Below are positions 9,453-16,724 of a DNA stretch of 32,364 nucleotides, piece by piece. Source of the stretch: an uncultured Demequina sp. (GTDB taxonomy: Bacteria; Actinomycetota; Actinomycetes; Actinomycetales; Demequinaceae); the NCBI RefSeq assembly GCF_913055775.1, contig NZ_CAJXJX010000016.1:1-32364 (forward strand), written 5' to 3'. The number at the start of each line of letters is the position of its first letter. Position 1 is the first letter of the stretch. A model generated the notes under the pieces. The model worked only from the letters and a program-made list of their open reading frames with translations. It was not told where the DNA came from and did not search any database. Both the position numbers and the translations under genes were made by a program.

Positions 9453-10059
9453 CGGCGCTCAGATGGCGCTTGGGAATCGGGACGTCGAGCAACTCGGTCT
9501 CGGTAAGCCACCGGGACTCCTCGTCCTGCGCCGTGACCGCCCTGGCGGTGTGATCGAAGACCCACAGCGCGCGCACGCTCCGACCATCGACCCGGTAGTC
9601 GGCGGCAACCTTCCACGGCTCCTCCGGCTCTCGCCACGCATCCCACATCACGGACTCGGCGTCCACGCCGCGGCTCGCGAGCCGGTCGGTCACCAGATCC
9701 GCGAGTACGGGCGCGCCGGCCTCTCGGCCAATTCTTGTGGACCGGGCGAGTTCCGCGATGTAGGAGCGCTCGGCGAGCACCGGCGCCTCGTAGCGCTCGA
9801 GCGCCGCTTGGGGCTCGCCCGTCAGCTCTGCCAGCTCCTGCGCGTTGAGACCACCGCGAATGCGCTGCTGGATCTCCTTCGGGGTCAGCGACGTCTTGCC
9901 GGGCTCGGTCTCCTCGTCCTGCATGGCGCGTGGGCGCGTGAGTGCGACCGTGCGCCTGAGGTCGTCGGTGAGCTCCAACTCGAACTGGGCACCGTCCTCG
10001 GAGGCGAGGATGAGGTGCTCGCCGTCGTCGGCCGCTCGCACCAGGGAGACTCGAGTCAT
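8986..10059 (-). CDS. sepH: Septation protein SepH (DUF3071)
   Basis: MTRVSLVRAADDGEHLILASEDGAQFELELTDDLRRTV... SLTPKEIQQRIRGGLNAQELAELTGEPQAALERYEAPVLAERSYIAELAR; characteristic SepH N-terminal domain. Confidence 0.9.
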   Translation of the reverse strand: MTRVSLVRAADDGEHLILASEDGAQFELELTDDLRRTVALTRPRAMQDEETEPGKTSLTPKEIQQRIRGGLNAQELAELTGEPQAALERYEAPVLAERSYIAELARSTRIGREAGAPVLADLVTDRLASRGVDAESVMWDAWREPEEPWKVAADYRVDGRSVRALWVFDHTARAVTAQDEESRWLTETELLDVPIPKRHLSAVKSVDDDAPLDQNRPAMPSASEDEPSHEPSSTELLLEDLHERRGTRESVEPEFEDELDDEDEQFEGFGPAQRRREAEVGFGTDRPTGTSMPHPAGSALRGGRTSGADAEALPEDSDAATESTEAPAAETEPRQASRRGRSSVPSWDEIVFGAKHD

Positions 10060-10135
10060 GTGCTCAGAGTGCCACGCAACGAAGCGCGATGCGTGGCATG
10101 GCCCCGGCGTGCCGGGACTGCCGTGCGCACGTGCT

Positions 10136-10231
10136 GGCTCGCGCTTCGGCTCGGGCCGCGGCTCAGGCTGCGGCTCAGGCTGCGGCTCAGGCTGCGGCTC
10201 AGGCTGCAGCTCACGCTGCGGTTCGGGTGCG
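10136..10231. repeat. 12-bp tandem repeat (VNTR), about 8 units, 4 perfect (ggctcaggctgc)
   Basis: Perfect copies at 10160-10171, 10172-10183, 10184-10195, 10196-10207; degenerate flanking units ggctcgcgcttc, ggctcgggccgc, agctcacgctgc, ggttcgggtgcg. Confidence 0.9.
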
Positions 10232-10244
10232 GCACGATGGATGC

Positions 10245-11069
10245 ATGGACACCCCCCAGGAGCTGCTCGCGATCGCCCGCGTGCTCGCCGTCGAGACGGC
10301 CGCGCTGATCCGTGACGGACGGTCCGGCGCCCGCGTCGAGCGCTCGAAGTCCAGCGACATCGACATCGTGACGCAGATGGATCTCGCGGCCGAGAGCCAC
10401 TTGCGCTCCCGCCTCTCTCAGCTGCGGCCCCACGACGCCATCCTCGGCGAGGAGGGCGAGGACACGCCCGGCACCTCGGGCGTCACCTGGGTCCTCGACC
10501 CGATCGACGGGACCGTGAACTACCTCTACGGGCTGCCGCACTACGCCGTCTCCGTCGCGGCGGTCACGGGCGATCCCACTCCGCGGTCGTGGACGGTGCA
10601 GGCGGGCGCCGTGGCGGACGGCAGCGGCACGTTGTGGTCGGCATGCAGGGGAGGCGGAGCGTGGCGCGGCGATGAACCCCTGCGCCGCCTCGACTCGCCG
10701 CGGCTGTCCTCGACCCTGCTCGCGACGGGATTCCAGTACGTGGCCGAGCGCCGACGTCGCCAGGGCCAGATCGTCGCCGCCATGCTCGAGCAGGTGCGGG
10801 ATATTCGCCGGCTGGGGGCTGCGGCGGTCGATCTCTGCCTGGTCGCGGCGGGGGAGCTCGACGCGTACTACGAGCACGGTCTGCATCCGTGGGACTTCGC
10901 CGCGGGGGCCCTGATCGCCCAGGAGGCGGGCCTCAGGGTGGCCGGAATCGACGGCGGTCCGGCCGACGAGCGCCTCACGATCGCCGCTCCGCCGGACCTC
11001 TGGCCCCCCTTGAGAGATGCCCTGGTAGATGCCGGGGCGCGCGACACCTGGGACGCGCCGGACGCTTAG
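10245..11069 (+). CDS. Inositol monophosphatase family protein
   Basis: ILGEEGED, WVLDPIDGTVNYLYGLPHYAVSVA, AAAVDLCLVAAGELDAYYEHGLHPWDFAAGALIAQEAG. Start MDTPQELLAIARVLAVE at 10245. Confidence 0.92.
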   Translation: MDTPQELLAIARVLAVETAALIRDGRSGARVERSKSSDIDIVTQMDLAAESHLRSRLSQLRPHDAILGEEGEDTPGTSGVTWVLDPIDGTVNYLYGLPHYAVSVAAVTGDPTPRSWTVQAGAVADGSGTLWSACRGGGAWRGDEPLRRLDSPRLSSTLLATGFQYVAERRRRQGQIVAAMLEQVRDIRRLGAAAVDLCLVAAGELDAYYEHGLHPWDFAAGALIAQEAGLRVAGIDGGPADERLTIAAPPDLWPPLRDALVDAGARDTWDAPDA

Positions 11070-11192
11070 ACTCGCGCGCGGGCCTTTTTTGGGGCAGAAT
11101 GCGTGCGCTCGGGGGAACACGGTTCGGGGGAACAAAACACGTGCTCCGCGCATTCAGTACACACAGACGCACGGTGAAGGGACCATTGCCTG

Positions 11193-11492
11193 ATGGCAAC
11201 CGACTACGACGCACCCCGCAAGACGGACGACGAGATTTCTGCTGACTCGATCGAGGAGCTGAAGGCCCGTCGGAACGACAAGTCCTCGGGTGTGGTCGAC
11301 GAAGACGAGGCCGAGGCGGCCGAGGGCTTCGAGCTGCCTGGAGCGGACCTCTCCGGCGAGGAGCTGTCCGTACGCGTGCTGCCCGCACAGCAGGACGAGT
11401 TCACTTGCATGTCGTGCTTCCTGGTGCACCACCGCAGCCAGCTCGCGTCCTACGACAACGAACAGCCCATCTGCTCGGAGTGCGCTGCCTAG
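11193..11492 (+). CDS. DUF4193 family protein with zinc-ribbon-like CxxC pairs
   Basis: MATDYDAPRKTDDEISADSIEELKARR...FTCMSCFLVHHRSQLA...ICSECAA. Confidence 0.88.
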   Translation: MATDYDAPRKTDDEISADSIEELKARRNDKSSGVVDEDEAEAAEGFELPGADLSGEELSVRVLPAQQDEFTCMSCFLVHHRSQLASYDNEQPICSECAA

Positions 11493-11498
11493 TACGGT
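11493..11498 (+). promoter_or_regulatory. Putative -10 (TACGGT) for a leaderless dut transcript
   Basis: TANNNT hexamer 7 nt upstream of the dut ATG (11506), overlapping the DUF4193 stop region. Confidence 0.35.
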
Positions 11499-11505
11499 GC
11501 CTTCC

Positions 11506-11949
11506 ATGACGACGATGGATGTGCTGGTCAGCACGACGGACCCCGAGGTCCCTCTGCCCACCTACTCGCACCCCGGCGACGCGGGAGCGGACATCACGAC
11601 GCGCGTCGATGTCGAGCTCGCTCCGGGGGAGAGGGCGACCGTGCCCACCGGACTGCGGCTGGCGCTGCCCGACGGCTACGTGGCCCTGGTTCACCCGCGC
11701 TCGGGACTGGCCTCCAAGCACGGCGTGACCATCGTCAACGCGCCCGGCACCGTCGACGCGGGCTACCGCGGCGAGATCTCCGTCACGTTGCTCAACACCG
11801 ACTCCTCGCAGCCGGTGACCCTGCGCAAGGGGGATCGGATCGCCCAGTTGGTGCTGCAGCGCGTCGAGCGCGCGGCGTTCATCCAGGTCGAGAGCCTGCC
11901 GGGGTCCCACCGGGGCGACGGCGGCTTCGGATCGACGGGCGCGGCGTGA
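11506..11949 (+). CDS. dut: dUTP diphosphatase
   Basis: HPGDAGADI, PRSGLASKHGVTIVNAPGTVDAGYRGEI, KGDRIAQLVLQ, GDGGFGSTG: the dUTPase motifs. Confidence 0.96.
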   Translation: MTTMDVLVSTTDPEVPLPTYSHPGDAGADITTRVDVELAPGERATVPTGLRLALPDGYVALVHPRSGLASKHGVTIVNAPGTVDAGYRGEISVTLLNTDSSQPVTLRKGDRIAQLVLQRVERAAFIQVESLPGSHRGDGGFGSTGAA

Positions 11950-12551
11950 CCGGCGCGCAGGACACGGCCTTCGACGACGGCCTCGGCGAGCTCACGGCCG
12001 CGGACGGTCCCTGGAGCCTGGCCGATGCGCCCACCGACCGCGCGTTCATCGACTTCGGCCCGCTGCGCCTGCCGGCGATCGCGGGCATCAAGGTGCGTGC
12101 CGAGGTCGATCGGGCATCACAGCGCATCGGCGCGGTGACGGTGCTCGTCGCCGACTGCGAAGTCCAGCTGCAGGTCATCGCCGCCCCGCGAGGCCAGGGG
12201 GGCTGGACGGATGTCCGCCGCGCCCTGGCGCAGACGGTCCGGCGCAAGTCCGGATTCCTCCACACGGTCGAAGGCCGGTTCGGTCCCGAGCTCATCGCGA
12301 CGGTCACCGGTCGCGACAGCCGCGACCTGCTGCGCGACGTGACCTTTCGCCACGTGGGCATCGACGGCGACCGCTGGCTGCTCCGTGCCGTCGTGATGGG
12401 CCCCTCCGTCGCCGAGGATGCGACCGTGGCCCGCGTGGACGCTCTGCTGTCCCAGTGCGCCGTCGATCGCGGCACGGAGGCTCTTCCACGCGGCACGGTG
12501 ATGGCGCTGTCGAAGCCGCCGGGCGCTCCCGCAGCCGGAGGTGGCTCGTGA
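11946..12551 (+). CDS. DUF3710 family protein
   Basis: FIDFGPLRLPAIAGIKVRAEVDRASQRIGAVTVLVADCEVQLQVIAAPRGQGGWTDVR; 4-bp overlap with dut. Confidence 0.85.
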   Translation: MTGAQDTAFDDGLGELTAADGPWSLADAPTDRAFIDFGPLRLPAIAGIKVRAEVDRASQRIGAVTVLVADCEVQLQVIAAPRGQGGWTDVRRALAQTVRRKSGFLHTVEGRFGPELIATVTGRDSRDLLRDVTFRHVGIDGDRWLLRAVVMGPSVAEDATVARVDALLSQCAVDRGTEALPRGTVMALSKPPGAPAAGGGS

Positions 12552-12820
12552 ACGATTCCCCCACCGCGATCGCGCAGGCCAAGGTGCGTGACCTCGCGGC
12601 GATCGAAGGCCGCATCATCTCGATCACGGTCGAGCCTCAGGACGCGGCTCCCCGCCTGACCGCCCGGATCGACGACGGCACGGGCCGCATGGACGCGATC
12701 TTCATGGGCCGCCGGTCCATCGCCGGCATCGAGCCCGGTGCGCGCGTGCTCGTGGCGGGACGGCTGTGCGACGCGGAGGCCGCGCCTCGGATGTACAACC
12801 CGCGGTTCGAGCTTCGATGA
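12548..12820 (+). CDS. OB-fold nucleic-acid-binding domain protein
   Basis: KVRDLAAIEGRIISITVEPQDAAPRLTARIDDGTGRMDAIFMGRRSIAGIEPGARVLVAGRL...MYNPRFELR; GTG start overlaps the upstream stop. Confidence 0.85.
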   Translation: MNDSPTAIAQAKVRDLAAIEGRIISITVEPQDAAPRLTARIDDGTGRMDAIFMGRRSIAGIEPGARVLVAGRLCDAEAAPRMYNPRFELR

Positions 12821-13518
12821 CCGAGGAGTCCGCCGCGCAGGAGCCCACGCCGGTCGGCCCCGACTCGGCGCGCGGCCTCGGCGACCTGGTCACGGGAGAC
12901 GACTTCTCGTTCCAGGAGGCCCTCGGCGGCTGGCGAGGCTTCGCGGAGGCCGCTGCGCCCGGCGTGGTGTTCGTGATCGCCTACCTGATCGATGGCTCGA
13001 TGCGCGTGCCCGTCATCGCCGCGGTGGCCACGATGCTCGTGCTCGTCGCGGTGCGGCTGCTCCAGCGCTCGCCCATCCGGCAGGCGATCTCCGGTGCGGT
13101 CGGGGTCGCCATCGGCGCGATCTGGGCCTGGCGCACGGGCGAGCCGGGCGACTACTTCGTCGGAGGGCTGTGGCTCAATGCCGCGTACCTCGCGGGCCTT
13201 CTGGTGTCGATGGCTGTGGGCTGGCCCGCGGTCGGCATCGTGCTCGGGCTCCTGAAGGGCTGGGGATCGGCCTGGAGGGACGATGCGCGGGTCGTCCGGG
13301 CGATGCAATGGGGGACCGCGGTGCTCGCCGTGATGTTCGCCCTGCGCCTCACCGTGCAGCTGCCGCTCTACCTGGCCGATGCCGTGGCCGCGCTCGGCAC
13401 GGCGCGGCTCGCGATGGGCGTGCCGCTGTTCGCCCTCACTCTGTGGGTGGTGTGGATGCTGGTGCGGAACGCAGCACCCGATCCAGTTCCTCAGGATCCG
13501 CCTCAGCAGACACGATGA
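12817..13518 (+). CDS. DUF3159 family membrane protein
   Basis: ATGA overlap with upstream gene; multiple hydrophobic helices; MTEESAAQ...LGGWRGFAEAAAPGVVFVIAYLIDGSMRVPVIAA. Confidence 0.85.
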   Translation: MTEESAAQEPTPVGPDSARGLGDLVTGDDFSFQEALGGWRGFAEAAAPGVVFVIAYLIDGSMRVPVIAAVATMLVLVAVRLLQRSPIRQAISGAVGVAIGAIWAWRTGEPGDYFVGGLWLNAAYLAGLLVSMAVGWPAVGIVLGLLKGWGSAWRDDARVVRAMQWGTAVLAVMFALRLTVQLPLYLADAVAALGTARLAMGVPLFALTLWVVWMLVRNAAPDPVPQDPPQQTR

Positions 13519-14122
13519 ACAGCAGCTCGTCGTGAGCTTCCAGGGTGTCGTTCGGGCTCGGCGCGATCGTCCGATCTCCGCGGACGATGCATGACAGCAC
13601 AATCTCCGCGGGCCAGGCGATCTCCCGCACCGTCGATCCCACCACCGGCGCGTCCGCGGGGAGCGTGACCTCGACGATCGATGCGCCCGACTGGTGGAAC
13701 GTGAAGACCTTGACCAGGTCGCCGACCGCCACCGCCTCCTCGACCATCGCCGTCATGATGCGCGGCGTCGACACCGCCACGTCCACGCCCCATTGAGTGT
13801 CGTACATCCACTCGTTGCGGGGGTTGTTCACGCGGGCCACCGTGCGCGGAACGGCGAACTCGGTCTTCGCGAGGAACGAGACCACCAGGTTGACCTTGTC
13901 GTCGCCGGTGGCGGCGACCACCACGTCCATGGTCTCCGTGCGCGCCTCGCTGAGCGCGGCGAGCTCGCACGCGTCGGCGAGCATCCAGTCAGCCTCAGCC
14001 ACCTGGGCGATGCGCATCCCTGTGGGGTTGTTGTCCATCAGAACGACCTCGTGGCCGTGGTCGAGCAGGTCGCGCGCGATGGAGCGGCCCACCGAGCCGG
14101 CGCCGGCGATCAGGACCTTCAT
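13436..14122 (-). CDS. TrkA-family K+ uptake regulatory protein (RCK_N + RCK_C)
   Basis: MKVLIAGAGSVGRSIARDLLDHGHEVVLMDNNPTGMR; VVAATGDDKVNLVVSFLAKTEFAVPRTVARVNNP. ORF track start (15049) is artefactually upstream. Confidence 0.92.
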   Translation of the reverse strand: MKVLIAGAGSVGRSIARDLLDHGHEVVLMDNNPTGMRIAQVAEADWMLADACELAALSEARTETMDVVVAATGDDKVNLVVSFLAKTEFAVPRTVARVNNPRNEWMYDTQWGVDVAVSTPRIMTAMVEEAVAVGDLVKVFTFHQSGASIVEVTLPADAPVVGSTVREIAWPAEIVLSCIVRGDRTIAPSPNDTLEAHDELLFIVSAEADPEELDRVLRSAPASTPPTE

Positions 14123-14784
14123 GCGCGCACCTCCGGCCGGCGGGACAGCACGCGGGTGACGCGATCCTTGGCGCCGACGGCCATCACGAGGTGCAGGCCG
14201 TCGCCGGACTGCAGCACGGTCGATGACTCGGGGATCACGCCGTCGCTGAAGCGCTGCAGGTAGGCGACCCTGGCCCCGGTCGCGCTCTCGATCGCCGCGA
14301 CACTCGCGCCGAGCCAGGCCTCGTGATACGCGAACGAGCGCAGCTCCACGCCGGCGGACTCGTCGGTGAACTTGGCGTCGGTGCCCCCGGGGAGCAGGTG
14401 CGACACGATCTGGGCGCTCGTCCATGGCACCGGAGCCACCGTGCGGATGCCGAGCCGGTCGTACACGAGCGCGCGGCCGGGGTCGGAGATGCGCGCGACC
14501 ACGTTCTCGACGCCGTAGGTCTCGCGCACGACTCGGGCGGCGAGGATGTTCGAGTTGTCGCCGGAGGAGACCGCGGCGAACGCGAAGGCGTCCTCGACGC
14601 CGGCGGAGACGAGCGTGTCGCGATCGAAGCCGACGCCGGTGATGCGCTGACCCTGGAAACCGGCGGGGAGCCTGCGGAACGCATCGCCCAGCCTGTCGAT
14701 GATCGCCACCGAGTGCCCACGGGACTCGAATTCGGATGCGAGCGCGGCGCCGGTGCGGCCGCAGCCCATGATCACGATGTGCAC
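14119..14784 (-). CDS. TrkA-family K+ uptake regulatory protein (RCK_N + RCK_C)
   Basis: GTG start; MHIVIMGCGRTGAALASEFESRGHSVAIID...SGDNSNILAARVVRETYGVENVVARISDP. Confidence 0.92.
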   Translation of the reverse strand: MHIVIMGCGRTGAALASEFESRGHSVAIIDRLGDAFRRLPAGFQGQRITGVGFDRDTLVSAGVEDAFAFAAVSSGDNSNILAARVVRETYGVENVVARISDPGRALVYDRLGIRTVAPVPWTSAQIVSHLLPGGTDAKFTDESAGVELRSFAYHEAWLGASVAAIESATGARVAYLQRFSDGVIPESSTVLQSGDGLHLVMAVGAKDRVTRVLSRRPEVRA

Positions 14785-14825
14785 GAGACCCCACGCTATA
14801 CCCGCCCGCTCTAGGATGGTGCAAC
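14785..14825. promoter_or_regulatory. 41-bp divergent intergenic region with opposed near-leaderless promoters
   Basis: + strand TAGGAT (14812-14817) 8 nt before the GTG at 14826; - strand TATAGC (14800-14795) 10 nt before the GTG at 14784. Confidence 0.45.
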
Positions 14826-16724
14826 GTGCGACGTATTCTCGAGGGTCTGCGGCGGCTGCTGTTCGGCCAGCCGATCGCGACCGATGCGCTCCGGACGGTG
14901 ACGCTGCGCACGCGGCTCGCCCTGCCGGTCTTCGGCGCGGGCATCCTGTCGGCCGTCGCGTACGCCCCGGACGCGGTCGTCGACGCGCTCAGACGTGGCG
15001 GCCAGACCGGCGCCATCCCGTACATGGCGGTGGGCGTGGTCATCATCATGCTGCTGCTCGGCTTCGCGTATCGCTCGAATGTGCGCGCGCGCCCCGATGG
15101 TCTGGGCGACTACGGCACTGTGCGCGATCTTCTCGGCCGGAAGATGGGCGTCGTCACGGGGGCCTCCCTGCTGATCGACTACCTGTTCACCGTCGCCGTG
15201 TCGGTGGCCGCGGTGACCCAGCTGGTCGCGTTCCTGGTGCCGCAGCTGCGGCGGTGGGACGCGCTGATCGGCGTCGGTCTGATCGCGATCATGACCATCG
15301 TGGGCCTGCGCGTGATCCGGGAGAGGGCCCGGCTGCTGCTCGCGGTGTGGTTCGGCTTCCTCGTCGTGATCGGCATCATGCTGGTGCTGGGCGTCGCTCG
15401 CCACGGTGTCGAGACCACGTCGCCCATCGCCGCGAACGCGCCCACGACGTGGACCATCGTGCTCGCATATGCGGGAGCGATCTCCTCGGGAGCCGTGATG
15501 GTGACCGGCATCGAGCATCTCGCCTCTGCCGCGCCCAACCACGCCGAGCCGCGGGGCCGTCGCGCGGGCCGCACCCTGTTGATCGCGGTCTCCGCCTCGG
15601 CGGCGGCCTTCCTCACGGTGGCGCTGCTCGCGTGGTCGTATCGGATCACGGGGTGGGCGGACGGTCCGATACTCCTGCAGACCGCCGAGCAGGTCTTCCG
15701 CCAGTCGTTCATGAACTGGGTGGTCGCCATCTCCGCCGCCGCGATCCTGTACGCCGCCGCATCGGCCGTGTTCCGTCGTTTCTCGACCCTCGCATCGTCC
15801 CTCGCCCGGGACGCCTACCTGCCGCGACAGCTGTCCATGCAGAGCGACCGGCTGGTGGTGCGCAGCGGCATCCTGACGGTCGCGGTCGCGTCCGCCGTCG
15901 TCGTCGCCATCACGGGCGCGAACGTCGAGCAGCTCATTCACATGTACGTCGTGGGCGCGTTCGCGGCGATCGTGCTGAGCCAGGTGGCGATGGTGCGCCA
16001 CTGCAGCAACCGGTTGCAGCTCGCGACGGGCTCGCGCGACCGCGCGCGCCTGGCCGCGGATCGGGTGCTGCACGCCACGGCGGCCGTGGTGGCCGCGATC
16101 GTGTGGTTCGTGGTCGCGGTCTTCAACTTCATCAACGGCGCCTGGGTCGCGATCGCGCTGATCACCGGCCTGGTGGTGATGATGCACGCGATCAACCGGC
16201 ACTACGCGGCCGTGCGGTCCGACGTGACGCTCCGCTCGACCGACCGGAACATCTCGCTGCCCAGCGCCACGCACGGCATCGTGCTCATCGCGCAGCTGCA
16301 CCGCCCCGCGATGCGCGCCCTCGCGTATGCGAAGGCCGCGCGCCACTCGTCTCTCGAAGCGGTGGGCGTCCAGCTCGAGGCCGCCGCCGCGCGTGAGCTG
16401 CAGGAGAAGTGGGGGAAGATCGCAGCGGGCGTCCCGCTCGTGATCCTCGACTCTCCGTACCGCGACCTGGTGGCGCCGGTCCTGGACTACGTCGCGTCCA
16501 TTCACCGCCGCAGCCCCCGCGAGGTGGTCGTGGTCTACGTGCCGGAGTACATCGTGGGCCGCTGGTGGGAGACCTTCCTGCACAACCGGGCGACCAAGCG
16601 CCTGCGGGCGCAGCTGCTCGGCATCGAGAACGTGGTGGTCTCCGCGGTCCCGTGGCACCTCGAGTCCGCCCGTGAGCTGGCGGCCGTCGAGGAGATCCCC
16701 CCGGAGCACGAGCAGCTCCCATGA
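14826..16724 (+). CDS. APC-superfamily permease, KimA-like (putative K+ transporter) with cytosolic C-terminal domain
   Basis: LFGQPIATDA, LSAVAYAPDAV, GASLLIDYLFTVAVSVAAVTQLVAF, MVTGIEHLASAAPNHAEPRGRRAGRTLL, LARDAYLPRQLSMQSDRLVVRSGIL; about 12 TMs then soluble domain IVLIAQLHRPAMRALAYAK...VVVVYVPEYIVGRWWE. Confidence 0.9.
   Translation: MRRILEGLRRLLFGQPIATDALRTVTLRTRLALPVFGAGILSAVAYAPDAVVDALRRGGQTGAIPYMAVGVVIIMLLLGFAYRSNVRARPDGLGDYGTVRDLLGRKMGVVTGASLLIDYLFTVAVSVAAVTQLVAFLVPQLRRWDALIGVGLIAIMTIVGLRVIRERARLLLAVWFGFLVVIGIMLVLGVARHGVETTSPIAANAPTTWTIVLAYAGAISSGAVMVTGIEHLASAAPNHAEPRGRRAGRTLLIAVSASAAAFLTVALLAWSYRITGWADGPILLQTAEQVFRQSFMNWVVAISAAAILYAAASAVFRRFSTLASSLARDAYLPRQLSMQSDRLVVRSGILTVAVASAVVVAITGANVEQLIHMYVVGAFAAIVLSQVAMVRHCSNRLQLATGSRDRARLAADRVLHATAAVVAAIVWFVVAVFNFINGAWVAIALITGLVVMMHAINRHYAAVRSDVTLRSTDRNISLPSATHGIVLIAQLHRPAMRALAYAKAARHSSLEAVGVQLEAAAARELQEKWGKIAAGVPLVILDSPYRDLVAPVLDYVASIHRRSPREVVVVYVPEYIVGRWWETFLHNRATKRLRAQLLGIENVVVSAVPWHLESARELAAVEEIPPEHEQLP

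Noticed and set aside
10089-10244. N-terminal extension of the inositol monophosphatase (Ala/Gln repeat)
   Set aside because: It is translation of the 12-bp VNTR; the conserved protein starts at 10245.
13436-15049. 537-aa version of the TrkA ORF
   Set aside because: The first 309 codons are out-of-frame shadow of the neighbouring trkA gene; the real start is MKVLIAGAGSVG at 14122.
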